In this document: positions 33,901 to 41,957 of the stretch, one piece after another
Position numbering within the stretch: the first letter of the stretch is position 1
Layout: the number at the start of each line of letters is the position of its first letter
Assembly: GCA_036557885.1 (NCBI GenBank)
Contig: DATBGS010000138.1
Location: forward strand, 1-43,189
Origin: DATBGS01 sp036557885
GTDB taxonomy: Bacteria > Chloroflexota > Ktedonobacteria > Ktedonobacterales > DATBGS01
Length of the DNA stretch: 43,189 nucleotides
Direction of reading: 5' to 3'
Notes under the pieces: model-generated
Told to the model about the DNA's origin: nothing
Database searches by the model: none
What the model saw: the letters and a program-made list of their open reading frames with translations, nothing else
Made by a program: the position numbers and the translations under genes

Positions 33901-36154
33901 GCAACTCCAGAATATTCATGGCAGCAGCCCGCAAGAGTGAAGGCTTTGAAGTTTCGCTGAGGTGAAGTGTACGCGACCTCACCGTTTCCTCGCCTCTGCG
34001 GCCAATCTCTCCTAAAAGCGTGATAAGCGCCTGTGTCTGATCCGCAGATGCAGGGATGTCCGCCACCTTTTCCAGGTATTCAAAGAGCATGGCTAAGATG
34101 GTGCTGTTCTCTTTTTCCCGATATAACTCGTGTATTTTTAGAAGCACATCAAGTAACCCTGGAAGGTGTATGTATGGCAGCAGCGCCTGATAGACCCCAA
34201 TTCCGCCCTCATCTGCACAGCGTTTGAAGATCAATGCCAGTTGCTCGTGCTTTTCTTTCACCAGCACAGATCGCTTCAGGTACGAAAGCGTTTCATCAGG
34301 AAGCCCATCAGACGCCCGCACTCCCAGACAGCCTAAACTGAGCGCCAGGGCATGATAGTGGTAAAAATCAGCCTCATCTTCACTCATGCCTTTTTGCAGA
34401 CAGTAATGGTCTATATTTGTCATCAGAAAGCGGGCAATCTCTTTTGGCTGATCCTCAAGTCCTGCCCAGATGGCGATAGGCTCGCTCCAAAGACCTGCTG
34501 CACGAATTTCACTCTCATAAATGCTGTGCCAGAAGTATTCATCCTCAGAATCTTTTCTGTGGTAGATGAAGCGCAAGTATTCAGCAGCGAAATACTCAGC
34601 AATGAGTTCATGGATAAAGCTGAGGACGCCATTATTGCTGATAGTAATCAAGCCAGCGTCAAGCGCGATCCTGAGAAATTTACCGATGTTGGCCTGAGTA
34701 AAATGGCGGACATCCACCTCATTATCCGAAAGCCAGACGTTTAAGAAGTCTTGCAGTTGAGATGAGGTGGTGAATCTGACATCCTTGACCAGTTGAACTG
34801 CGTTGCGTTGCCCGTTCCGACGTGCCGTACATGCCACAGCACTCAGAAAATCCTTCACCTGCTGGGCATCAGGATGATCACCGAAGATCAGCGCGGCTGG
34901 CTCATGAACGAGAGGGCGCTGATCAACAGAGAGGCGGAGCAGGCGGCCACGCGAGATGGTACGCGCCTGTGCTTCAGGAGTCTTCAGCGCTTGAATCAGC
35001 ATCATGAGCATAAAGGGGCTTGTTTCCCGATAAGATTGGCTCAGCCTGCGAATCTGTTCTTGCGCCTCTTCAATCCCTCTCTCACTAAACGGAATCTGTC
35101 CTGGCGTGCGCTGATCTTGCAATTGAGTTTTGACAATCTCAACAACATCCTCTTCTGAGAGCGGAGGGAGTATTTTTATGGCTGCGCCAGTGCTGGCAAG
35201 ATCTTTCAAGAGTTCCTGTTCCTGGTATTCCAGTTCCCGGCAAGTCATGACGACAGAATTTTGCGTTGTTTGCATCAGGTACGTCAGTTCCCCATGAATG
35301 GTTGCCAGGGCATCATTTTCTAACTCATTCATGCCATCACACAGAAAAACAATGCGTCCCTGCGCAATGAGCTGGGGCAGATAATGGCGAAGATGATTTA
35401 CGCCAACCAGTTCAGGTTCCTTGCCAGCCTGGGGCTTTTGTTCGTGTTCGCTGTCTAACAAATAAGCTAGCAATGTTTCTGCTGGTGCTGCGTCTTTGAT
35501 GCGCGTTTGCCTCTGCTGGGTTTCGGTATGCTCACTCTCGTTCGTCGCGTGAAGGCCCGCATCTGCCTCTGGTGAGGTCACGCGCCAATTTCGCAGAAAA
35601 CCGTTATAGTATTTCATCTGAATCAGCACAGGTAGCTTACTTGTCTTCTGCCGAGACGAGCTAACTGCCTGATAAACAGCATATTGCAGGTTTGCTGTCT
35701 TGCCACTTCCTGGCCCGCCCAATATGAGGAGATGATGCTCTGGTGCTTCCTGCGAACCCTTCCCTCTCATAAGATCTGCCAGATGTTCTTGTACTGTCCG
35801 TGCGCCTTGGGGAGAGTAGTAGTTCTTCATGCTGGGAGCCAGGTACTTTTTTAGCGTTTTTCGATACGCTTTGACCTTATGTGCTCGATTCGTGGATAAC
35901 GCATAAAAGAGTGAAATAAAGAAGAAGAAAAGCGGAATAACGCCGATGAGGAACGTATGGGAGAAAAGTGAAGCGGAGGTTGTTGGGGAAATTGCAGGCA
36001 GGAGCACGAGCAGAGCTACTGTAAGCAACCAGGAAGAAATAAAGGTGCCCAAACTCACGAGCCAGGTGCGTGGAGTACGCAGAGCTATGATGTTAGGTTG
36101 GCTATTCTTCCACCCTAGTGGCGCTTGTGAATGTTCCACAGTGTGGCCTCCCAT
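30965..36154 (-). CDS. membrane-anchored NACHT-type STAND ATPase with long HEAT-repeat array
   Basis: The product is about 1729 aa from ATG 36154; the frame is open further to a TTG at 36247, but those residues look less conserved. Two membrane helices (about 30-55 and 67-86) lie near the N-terminus. The ATPase module has Walker A G-G-P-G-S-G-K-T (about 136-143) and a NACHT-type Walker B (FLCDGMNELEND, about 260-271), then sensor and winged-helix-like segments. From about residue 650 to 1650 there is a continuous array of HEAT-like helical pairs. The last 50 residues (LNQRILQQEEALAQARQRAE and onward) form a coiled coil. The design is that of an NLR-like sensor: the HEAT array binds a ligand, ATP drives oligomerisation, and membrane helices and kinase neighbours act as effectors. 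First gene of the operon. Confidence 0.85.
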   Translation of the reverse strand: MGGHTVEHSQAPLGWKNSQPNIIALRTPRTWLVSLGTFISSWLLTVALLVLLPAISPTTSASLFSHTFLIGVIPLFFFFISLFYALSTNRAHKVKAYRKTLKKYLAPSMKNYYSPQGARTVQEHLADLMRGKGSQEAPEHHLLILGGPGSGKTANLQYAVYQAVSSSRQKTSKLPVLIQMKYYNGFLRNWRVTSPEADAGLHATNESEHTETQQRQTRIKDAAPAETLLAYLLDSEHEQKPQAGKEPELVGVNHLRHYLPQLIAQGRIVFLCDGMNELENDALATIHGELTYLMQTTQNSVVMTCRELEYQEQELLKDLASTGAAIKILPPLSEEDVVEIVKTQLQDQRTPGQIPFSERGIEEAQEQIRRLSQSYRETSPFMLMMLIQALKTPEAQARTISRGRLLRLSVDQRPLVHEPAALIFGDHPDAQQVKDFLSAVACTARRNGQRNAVQLVKDVRFTTSSQLQDFLNVWLSDNEVDVRHFTQANIGKFLRIALDAGLITISNNGVLSFIHELIAEYFAAEYLRFIYHRKDSEDEYFWHSIYESEIRAAGLWSEPIAIWAGLEDQPKEIARFLMTNIDHYCLQKGMSEDEADFYHYHALALSLGCLGVRASDGLPDETLSYLKRSVLVKEKHEQLALIFKRCADEGGIGVYQALLPYIHLPGLLDVLLKIHELYREKENSTILAMLFEYLEKVADIPASADQTQALITLLGEIGRRGEETVRSRTLHLSETSKPSLLRAAAMNILELLRNPGDAPLLIGYLHTSDKEVIGPAISAVRSFGPGMTLVLLEGAEAKFQDQADAQARLNLLRVLEGFLETHPQQPPIVPQQMPTLIALTIRFLSAFDKEPTWSLSQQILNAQIQKSPENASLVTICLLDALDTQDQTQAAHIQQLLKENCLRVFGAITDYWTTRQRREVAWERIILVLGSISDASILVFLLQQLDEPAARIQQALSTALSLQQESIEPLLQALLAPTATEHVIQVAGNALRQIGTSCIPSICEHLLNIHVHADTTEAGLRRLIDLLDEWKKAGSIPARAEGGIVRALVALFKWLVEDAQIHAQLAADVIPVMAWFRDQRIIAALLKVLARPGVLLEKVYEEAIKGLSQLGEFAVDHLIEALNSPKETLLTKRARQVLLEMVPFPRLRLLSALADTRSAIVQQVVLVLVANQQEADTVRLLVRRLLESSDDHPLFDNIQQTLIQMQPAYTMPYLIEILGQPHWQVIKPLLRACPQPEIILPLLVKDLADLQRYLLVLEVLRESFDYPTVLPWLLSGLANDQTRQDTRQLIVTMARTYDGDLLPDIVRLFNPAIAKPEPLPGPLPEVQRALQELLTTELAESSLPALVQGLAEPPLREGCSGSLVALAYIQQKQEKVLQAVLHALRNPPQRLGSHQTLVKCGPIAAAPVCDLVREDDHDLVREACTILAEMGKAAFPSVYQLAHDPQYRACAEDIFHLMPLETIAKGLLTCFASSERQQEEIAFYLLAMSLDEEQRVRPGSASLASVLLAQALEHANRDVCLRTLSALLFFSNGRRSEMAQYLVSAITRTAEVSVSTAFLHALLLLDKEAVEPLGFAIHKPDVPERIRLEMISTLAALAEDEQITAYVNSLAAGTTGTGNSHLAMGLRALGGLLAGGIYNEQKLEAIRKDLSASAKLQDRAAFEFFDVLLGKRNLQEFSRLRAMANNHQDELIRLNQRILQQEEALAQARQRAEQAESRAMSLQKELSRR

Positions 36155-36303
36155 TGCATCTCTAAATTGTTTAGGAGTTAGTGTTCCTGGAATCGGTGAA
36201 GGTCTGAGGTGCCAACACGCTTCGCCTTCTAGCACGTCAGATGCCAACTATGCCGCTCACAAATTGGGGGCTGCCGAAGATAAGTCCATTTATAGCCCGG
36301 TTT

Positions 36304-36309
36304 ATTATA
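36304..36309 (-). promoter_or_regulatory. possible -10 box for the NACHT-HEAT operon
   Basis: On the minus strand a TATAAT hexamer lies about 150 bp upstream of the start codon at 36154. The -35 region is poor (TGCTAA at 17 bp). The insertion sequence ends 73 bp further upstream and may have removed or altered control elements. Confidence 0.35.
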
Positions 36310-36372
36310 TCACCCGCTCCTCGCTTTTAGCAGAAGGTTGTGGGCAAGCCTTCACTAAGTATACCAGCATTC

Positions 36373-36381
36373 ATTCATTGG
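36373..36381. repeat. target-site duplication, left copy
   Basis: ATTCATTGG directly abuts the left inverted repeat and is repeated exactly at 38025-38033, next to the right one. A perfect 9-bp duplication indicates a recent insertion. Confidence 0.85.
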
Positions 36382-38024
36382 GGGTGTGCGTCACGTTTTT
36401 GCAGATGGACAAAAGTGGAGCAAGGGTGAGAGAATGACAGCACATCACGCCAGGAGGTTGCCCATGTCGTCGCATCTTCCAGAAAGCGAGTGGGAGGCTC
36501 TCAGCCGAGCGCTCCAGCAGACAATTGAAGCGTGGCGCCAGACCCATCCAACCGCCACGCTCGACGAGATTGAAACCGTCATTGATGCGCAGTTGGCTCC
36601 AGTGCGGGCCAAGCTGGTGGAAGCGACCGCACACGCTAGCCCACGTCAGAACTGGCAGCAGGGCGAGGCAGTCGAGCAGCCGCGCTGCGCCAGGTGTGGG
36701 ACGCCCCTGGCGCCCCGTGGACGGCACCGACGGCGCCTACAGACCACCGGGGGAGCCAGTATCGACCTGGAGCGGACCTACGGTCTCTGTCCCACCTGTG
36801 GGCAGGGGCTTTTCCCCCCTGGATGAGGAGTTGGGTCTGACCAGCGCCAGCCTGACGCCCCACGCCCTGGAAGGACTGGTGCGGCTGGCCGCCTGGATAC
36901 CGTTTCGTCGGGCGGCGGAGGTGCTCGCGAGCCTGACCGGGGTGCAGGTGAGTGAGGCCACGGCGCGTCGCTGGACAGAAGCCGCTGGTGAAGCCGCGTG
37001 CGCCGTGCAGGACGAGCAGGCCGACACGATCAGGGAGACCTTGCCACCCGCACCGCTGGGAGCCGAGCGACTGCTGGTGAGTGCCGATGGGGCCTTTGTT
37101 CCCCTGCTCCATGGGGAGTGGGCCGAAGCCAAACTGCTCGTGATCGGGGAGGTGACGACCGACTCGGTAGGAGAGCCGCAGACCAGGGCGCTCACCTATT
37201 TTGCGCAGGTGGCGGAGGCGGAGACCTTCAGCCAGGCGGCGCTGGTGGAAACGCACCAGCGGGGGGTGGAGTGCGCCGAGGTGGTGTGTGCGGTGTTAGA
37301 TGGAGCGGAGTGGCTGCAAGGGCTGGTGGATGACCACCGCCCCGATGCGGTACGGATCCTGGATTTTGCACATGCCGCAGGGTATGTCAGTCAAATCGGG
37401 CAAGCGGTGCAAGCGGCAGGAACGGCCCTGGCCCAGACCTGGCTCACCAAGCAGCTTCATGCGCTCAAGCACGACGGGCCGGCCCAGGTGCTGAGCGATC
37501 TGCGAGTGCTGGCGGGGGCCCACCCCTACCTGGAGGAGGTGCAGGGGGCACTGGCCTACTTGGAGAAGCGCGAGGGGCAGATGCAGTATCCCACCTATCA
37601 GGCGGTGGGTTGGCCGATCGGGTCGGGCAGCGTGGAGAGTGGCCACAAAGTGGTCATGCAAGCGCGCCTGAAGGGAGCTGGCATGCACTGGAATCGAACC
37701 CATGTCAACCCGCTGTTGGCTTTACGGACGGTGGAGTGCAACGACCGCTGGAGGCTGGGCTGGGCGGACGTGGGAGCCTGGCACCAACGAGCGCGGTCCC
37801 GCCGACGGCACGCTCGGGCGGAAGCGCGCTTGGTGCGCATCTGTGGGCAGCTCTGCTACTGGTATGCGCGCCTGCGCGTGCTCGCTCCGCCCACCATGCC
37901 TCACCAGGTGACGCCTGCGCAGGTCGGGGTAGGCCCACTTTCGCGGCGCCCAGCCGCCACCCACCCCTGGCGGCGCCCCCTGATTACTGACCGCTGCCCT
38001 GCTGCAAAAACGTGACGCACACCC
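36382..38024 (+). mobile_element. ISKra4-family insertion sequence, complete (1643 bp)
   Basis: The element is bounded by perfect 23-bp inverted repeats (36382-36404, beginning GGGTGTGCGTCACG, and 38002-38024) and flanked by the 9-bp duplication ATTCATTGG. It carries one transposase gene read in two frames. All parts look intact, so it may still be active. It sits about 230 bp upstream of the NACHT-HEAT start codon and between that operon and the GH5 gene. Confidence 0.9.
36464..38015 (+). CDS. ISKra4-family transposase, two frames joined by a +1 shift
   Basis: Frame A starts at ATG 36464 behind AGGAGG and ends with TGA at 36824-36826. It encodes a helical N-terminus and a zinc-ribbon (CARCGTPL with CPTCGQGLF). 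Frame B overlaps it and runs to 38015 with the DDE-type catalytic core: LVSADGAFVPLLHGEWAEAK, VCAVLDGAEWLQGLVDDHRP, and GWPIGSGSVESGHKVVMQAR. Joining needs a +1 shift (or one base deletion) at a run of six C (36814-36819), where LFP passes into LDEELGL as in relatives. NCBI annotates many ISKra4 transposases as programmed-frameshift genes, so this is probably normal expression control rather than decay. The joined protein is about 516 aa. Confidence 0.85.
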
Positions 38025-38033
38025 ATTCATTGG
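38025..38033. repeat. target-site duplication, right copy
   Basis: ATTCATTGG directly follows the right inverted repeat of the insertion sequence and matches 36373-36381 exactly. Confidence 0.85.
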
Positions 38034-38169
38034 CGTCCGGTCAGCGGTGCCACGATAGAGTTGATCAGGCTGGCGATTGGCATCGTGGAATCCCTGTGGC
38101 GTTCAGGGGTGCTTGCCTGCACCCGCGCAGCCTTGCTCACAGGAGCAGCTTAACAGTCTGATAGGGGCT

Positions 38170-39423
38170 TTACAGCTTGACTGGAGTTGGAGACGCATCT
38201 GAAATGTCCGCCGGGTCGGGTCTGTTGGTTTGTGGAGGCGGTGTTGGCAAGATGGGCCACTGGTACGCCGATAAGACATCCATCTTGGCGGCATCAAGCG
38301 TTTTCCAATCTGGCTCTAACAAGCCCCCAGTATCTACTGAATCGGCATTCCAGGCCCAGTAGGTGTAATTGATCTGATACTGCTTCAAATAACTCACCAG
38401 GCTCCGCTGCCAGATGCCTTCGGTGTCCAGGCCCATTGACCTACCGCCAAACTCCCCCAACAGGATTGGCGTCTTGCCCTCCAGTTGCAGATACGCCCAC
38501 TGGCGTTCCCAGATGGCTGGCAGGTTCTGCGGAAAATCAGGAGCATGGAACCAAGGCTGGTTTGACACGCCTGGGCCGTAATCATGAGCGGAGTAGACCA
38601 GTTTGTCCGGCTCGGACAGCCGGACTGGATAGTCTGCCGCACCCTCCAGATTGCCCCCCCACCAGTAGGAGTCGCCTTGATACTGCTCGGTGCCCTCAAC
38701 GATGATCAACCAGTCGGGGTTGACTGCCAGAATCGCATTGCCCGCGCGTTCTGCCGCAAGCCGCCAATCGGTTGCTGGATTTCCATCGCCCCAGGTGGCC
38801 GGGCTATGCGGTTCGTTATGCAAATCAGCGCCAATCACGGTTGGATTCCCCTGGTACTGCTGCGCCAACATGACCCAATCGCTGATCCAGCGGCTCTCTG
38901 GGACGTTATCGGTGTACCACAGTCCCGACTGTCCCTGCGCATCTGGCCGGTGCTGATCCAGAATCACCTTCAGCCCAAGTTTCCCAGCGCCCTGAATGAT
39001 TGTATCCATCAGGGCCAGTCCTCGCAGCCCTTGCAGATCGGGGTTGATCTGGTAATCAATACTCTGGGGCGCGCTGGCCGGATCGAAAAGTTGGTTGCTA
39101 TAAGGCAGGCGAATCGTATTAAATCCAGCGCTGGCAATCTGAGCGAGCATTTCCCTCCAGTTGCGCGCCCACAGTCCGTGAGGGGCGAAGGTATCCGTTT
39201 CAAACCCGAACCAGTTGACCCCGGTGAGATGTACTTCCTGGTCCGCCGAATCTACCAACTGACCCCCTTGTGTATGCAAGAAGCCGGTGATAGCTGGGGG
39301 AGGTGGGAGAGTGGGCGAGGGTATCGGGGAGGCTGCATTGCTACAGGCTCCTAGCAAGAGTGAGGGGAGGAGCAACCCCACCACGATGCCAACCACGCGC
39401 TTAGAGACGATTGTTGCGAACAT
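38170..39423 (-). CDS. lipoprotein GH5-family cellulase/endoglucanase
   Basis: The product is 417 aa from ATG 39423 behind GAGAGGGGG. A type II signal peptide ends in the lipobox L-L-G-A-C27, so the enzyme is anchored to the outer face of the membrane. A Pro-rich spacer (SPIPSPTLPPPP) precedes the GH5 barrel (about 50-390). Family marks are LTGVNWFGFET, GFNTIRLPYSN, the acid/base motif L-H-N-E204-P and the nucleophile motif L-L-G-E324-F-G-G. The overall pattern fits GH5 subfamily 1-type endoglucanases acting on beta-1,4-glucan. A second Pro-rich tail ends the protein. It appears to be monocistronic. It extends the polysaccharide-degrading theme of the window, although no LacI operator was found in front of it. 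Confidence 0.88.
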   Translation of the reverse strand: MFATIVSKRVVGIVVGLLLPSLLLGACSNAASPIPSPTLPPPPAITGFLHTQGGQLVDSADQEVHLTGVNWFGFETDTFAPHGLWARNWREMLAQIASAGFNTIRLPYSNQLFDPASAPQSIDYQINPDLQGLRGLALMDTIIQGAGKLGLKVILDQHRPDAQGQSGLWYTDNVPESRWISDWVMLAQQYQGNPTVIGADLHNEPHSPATWGDGNPATDWRLAAERAGNAILAVNPDWLIIVEGTEQYQGDSYWWGGNLEGAADYPVRLSEPDKLVYSAHDYGPGVSNQPWFHAPDFPQNLPAIWERQWAYLQLEGKTPILLGEFGGRSMGLDTEGIWQRSLVSYLKQYQINYTYWAWNADSVDTGGLLEPDWKTLDAAKMDVLSAYQWPILPTPPPQTNRPDPADISDASPTPVKL

Positions 39424-39767
39424 TATGCCCCCTCTCGAAGTGAACCGTCTGCTTCCGTCAGGTAGACTGTCCCCTATTTTTTCCGCGCCTATCTCAAGAG
39501 AGCTTCAGGCCCCAGTAGTAAACATGCGTCTGTCCCCCCGGCTGCACAGGTACAAAGCACTCCCATCCATTTAGTGAGCGCCTTCTGGAGGGTAGCAGAG
39601 ATATTGCCTGCTGTCTAGAGGGGCAGGTATGCTGAAATGGGATAAAGATGGGTCTTGGAGGAATGGGTTATGCAAGAGTGTCTCATTGGCGGAGCGCTGA
39701 GAGATGCCCCGCCTCGTCACGAGTGAAGAAGACTCAGGCTCAAGAAAGGAGTAGGAGATAGCGCCTT
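39424..39767. other. divergent intergenic region
   Basis: About 344 bp between the GH5 gene (minus) and the SnoaL-like gene (plus). It should hold both promoters, but I cannot pick out convincing boxes. No operator related to the one at 281-306 is present. Confidence 0.35.
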
Positions 39768-40343
39768 ATGAAGAGGCAAGATGTACCTCAGAGAAATTCG
39801 CCTCTGACATCTGCGCAGCAAGCAATGGTAGCGTTGTGGGTGGAACACCTGAGAGGTGAGTTTACCACTTGCAACACCCAGGACACGCTGGCAACTATGA
39901 TCGAGGAGGCCGAGGTTACTCATATTCCGGTCCTGACCGGCGGAGTGGGCAAAGCGCAACTTCAGGAGTTCTACAGTCAACGCTTTATCCCGCAGATGCC
40001 TCCAGACACCGAGAACCTGTTGATCGCTCGGACGGTGGGTACTGATCGAATCGTAGACGAGCTTCTCTTGCGCTTCACACACACGATCTCGATGGATTGG
40101 ATGCTCCCTGGCATCCCACCAACGGGGAAGAGAGTGGAGGTGCCATTGGTTGTCTGTGTCCAGTTTCTTGATGGCAAAATGGCTAGTGAGCACATCTACT
40201 GGGACCAGGCCAGTGTCCTGGTGCAACTGGGCGTGCTCGACACAGCGCGCCTGCCAGTGGTTGGTATCGAGCAGGCGCGCAAGATACTCGACCCGACTAT
40301 CCCAGCGAACCGCCTCATTGAACGCGCTGAGCAGCGGAAATAG
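39768..40343 (+). CDS. SnoaL-like (NTF2-fold) protein
   Basis: The product is 191 aa. The segment HLRGEFTTCNTQDTLATMIE, then VTHIPVLTGGVGKAQLQEFY, and the strand pairs VGTDRIVDELLLRFTHTISM and RVEVPLVVCVQFLDGKMASE have the order seen in SnoaL-like polyketide cyclase/ester cyclase relatives. The C-terminus includes HIYWDQASVLVQLGVLD, common in these proteins. It is cytosolic and of unknown substrate; related proteins are often annotated as nuclear transport factor 2 family or ester cyclase. GGAG lies about 17 bp upstream of the ATG, so the start is not certain. It is convergent with the DinB pair. Confidence 0.75.
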   Translation: MKRQDVPQRNSPLTSAQQAMVALWVEHLRGEFTTCNTQDTLATMIEEAEVTHIPVLTGGVGKAQLQEFYSQRFIPQMPPDTENLLIARTVGTDRIVDELLLRFTHTISMDWMLPGIPPTGKRVEVPLVVCVQFLDGKMASEHIYWDQASVLVQLGVLDTARLPVVGIEQARKILDPTIPANRLIERAEQRK

Positions 40344-40451
40344 GGAGCCACCCCTGGCAATCAGGGGACCAGCGAGACGCGCATTGGCCTTGCACCTGGT
40401 CACACGGACAGGCCAACGGGCTGTCCGCGACCCGGAGGCCCGCCTCAATAG

Positions 40452-40943
40452 CTAGATGTCAGGAGCTTGCAGGCCGTGCATGCCGAGCGAGTAGCCGATT
40501 TCGCCGCCATGATGCAGGTCATGCTCAATCACATGCCAGATGACCCAGCCGCGCGTATGCGGGATTATGTTGCCTTCCTCGTCTTCATCATTGACGACTT
40601 CTAACAGATCAGTGGGCGTGTAGCGTGCCAGCACCTCCTGCATCCCCTGCCAGGTGGCCTCCAATTCGCGCACCAGTTCGCTTGCCGGGGGTATTGGCTT
40701 CTCTGGGTCCGGCCAGGAGGCGAAACCTCCAAAGGCGTCATTCCCCTCACCCAGCACAAAATGAAACCAGCCCTTGCGTGCTCCAATCAGGTGACGCGCC
40801 AGTTGGCCGATGGACCGCAGGTTGGGCGCGGCACGCAAGGCAAGCTGCTCATCGGATAAGGGAGCTAGTGCTTTACACAATGCGCTCTGGTAGGTGTGCC
40901 ATCCTTCAGTTATCAAGGCAAGGGTGATATTTGTATCGCTCAT
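40452..40943 (-). CDS. DinB-family protein (second of a coupled pair)
   Basis: The product is 163 aa, a four-helix-bundle DinB/DfsB-like protein. Candidate metal-binding His residues are H51 (QLARHLIG) and the cluster H137, H141, H144 and H145 in WHVIEHDLHHGGE. Such proteins bind a divalent metal and often act as thiol-dependent transferases or hydrolases; the exact reaction cannot be read. The start ATG overlaps the TGA of the preceding DinB gene (ATGA), so translation is coupled. AAGGAG lies upstream within that gene. The two proteins may form a complex or represent a diverged duplication. Confidence 0.85.
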   Translation of the reverse strand: MSDTNITLALITEGWHTYQSALCKALAPLSDEQLALRAAPNLRSIGQLARHLIGARKGWFHFVLGEGNDAFGGFASWPDPEKPIPPASELVRELEATWQGMQEVLARYTPTDLLEVVNDEDEEGNIIPHTRGWVIWHVIEHDLHHGGEIGYSLGMHGLQAPDI

Positions 40944-41494
40944 ACGGGTTCTCCTTTCGCTCGCGGAACAGAGTTAAGCGCCTCGTCCGGTATGCCGTGC
41001 CGTCCGAGAAAGAGGCTCAGTTGCGCCGCGTGTTCCTGGACATGGCGCATATTGTACAGCAGTAACTCCAGGTAGCTGACGGGTTTTCCTGCTGCCCAGG
41101 GGTACTCAACGGCCTGGCGCGCCCGCTCATCCGTTAGCGCGACCAGGGTGGTGTGGCACTTCTGGCGCAAAGACGAGAGATAGGCGTGCAGCTCCTCCTT
41201 TGTATAGGGCCGTTCGGGCAGCACCCATTCGATGTCGGCCTCAGCCCAGGCAAAGGGAGCTGGGGGAGCAAAGTCCTCCTCCGGGGAGCCGGAGAGATAT
41301 AAGTCGAGCCAAAAGAGCGTGTGATAGGTGAGGTACCAGAACTCCGCGAATTCCGGTGGCCGGGAGTGGTCCGACCTGGTGCTCCAGAGCCGTTCCTTCC
41401 ACAGCGAGTCGGGACAGGCCACCAGAGCGTTTTCAAACATATCAATGGCCGCGCCGAACTGCAACCATAGCGCCGTGTTCCATATGGCTTCCAT
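40940..41494 (-). CDS. DinB-family protein (first of a coupled pair)
   Basis: The product is 184 aa from ATG 41494, with GGAGGAGG immediately upstream; a frame open to 41539 lacks such a site. The sequence has the DinB pattern: an N-terminal helix with ALWLQFGAAIDMFENAL, FWYLTYHTLFWLDLYL with a candidate metal His, and LLYNMRHVQEHAAQLSLFLG with two further His residues spaced as metal ligands. It belongs to a different branch from its partner downstream, with which it overlaps by 4 bp. The function is unknown beyond metal-dependent enzyme potential. Confidence 0.85.
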   Translation of the reverse strand: MEAIWNTALWLQFGAAIDMFENALVACPDSLWKERLWSTRSDHSRPPEFAEFWYLTYHTLFWLDLYLSGSPEEDFAPPAPFAWAEADIEWVLPERPYTKEELHAYLSSLRQKCHTTLVALTDERARQAVEYPWAAGKPVSYLELLLYNMRHVQEHAAQLSLFLGRHGIPDEALNSVPRAKGEPV

Positions 41495-41687
41495 AAGTCC
41501 TCCTCCAGGGATGGCGCTTTTACCAGCCCACAGGTCCATCCCAGTCTGCCTGACGACCCTCTGCTCTATTGCTTAGTTGTCGAGAGCCGAGATGTTCTCG
41601 CGTCTTGATTGTCGCACCGAAACAGGTCATCATCAGTCCTGATTTTACCAGAATGGCTTGAATCAGGAAAAACTTGTAAAAAGAGCC

Positions 41688-41717
41688 TTGACATCGGTCC
41701 GCAATCCGCGTTATAAT
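41688..41717 (+). promoter_or_regulatory. consensus sigma70-type promoter of the DAHP synthase leader
   Basis: TTGACA (41688-41693) and TATAAT (41712-41717) both match the consensus, with 18 bp between them. Transcription should start near 41724, giving a leader RNA of about 235 nt that contains the aromatic leader peptide and a terminator. Confidence 0.85.
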
Positions 41718-41769
41718 CCTGTCGGTATCAACTCCGTCACCCTGCTGGGTAACGGAACAAGGCGATTCT

Positions 41770-41832
41770 ATGCTCAGCACACGCAAACATATCAAACACT
41801 ACTTTTATTATTGGTATAGCCCTCCGGCATGA
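41770..41832 (+). CDS. aromatic-amino-acid leader peptide (20 aa) for attenuation of DAHP synthase
   Basis: The frame begins ATG 41770 behind AAGG and ends TGA 41830-41832. Its product starts MLSTRKHIKH and continues with Y-F-Y-Y-W-Y, then SPPA: four Tyr, one Phe and one Trp codon in a row. It lies between a consensus promoter and an intrinsic terminator ahead of a gene for the first enzyme of aromatic amino acid synthesis. By analogy with the trp and pheA leaders, ribosome stalling on scarce aromatic aminoacyl-tRNA would prevent terminator formation. A weak hairpin (TGGTGGG 41833-41839 with TCCACCA 41861-41867) might be part of the alternative fold. I could not draw an unambiguous antiterminator. 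Confidence 0.8.
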   Translation: MLSTRKHIKHYFYYWYSPPA

Positions 41833-41878
41833 TGGTGGGCCACTTCGGCTGAGCAGAAAATCCACCACAATGCTGGAC

Positions 41879-41911
41879 AAAGCAGAGGAAAAAAACCTCT
41901 GCTTTTTTGTT
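41879..41911 (+). terminator. intrinsic terminator (attenuator) upstream of DAHP synthase gene
   Basis: AAAGCAGAGG (41879-41888) pairs exactly with CCTCTGCTTT (41896-41905) around a seven-A loop, and TTTGTTTGTTT follows. The structure lies 47 bp after the leader peptide stop codon and 47 bp before the DAHP synthase start. Confidence 0.9.
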
Positions 41912-41957
41912 TGTTTGAAACTGGCACGCTTCATTTTCAGCAGAAGGAGTTTTTCCC

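Noticed and set aside
36155..36247. Longer NACHT-HEAT start at TTG 36247
   Set aside because: TTG lacks a ribosome binding site and the extra residues do not resemble the rest of the protein; ATG 36154 is preferred, though its own site is weak.
41540..41957. T-box riboswitch ahead of DAHP synthase
   Set aside because: No T-box consensus (AGGGTGGNACCGCG) is present; the aromatic leader peptide and terminator explain the region better.
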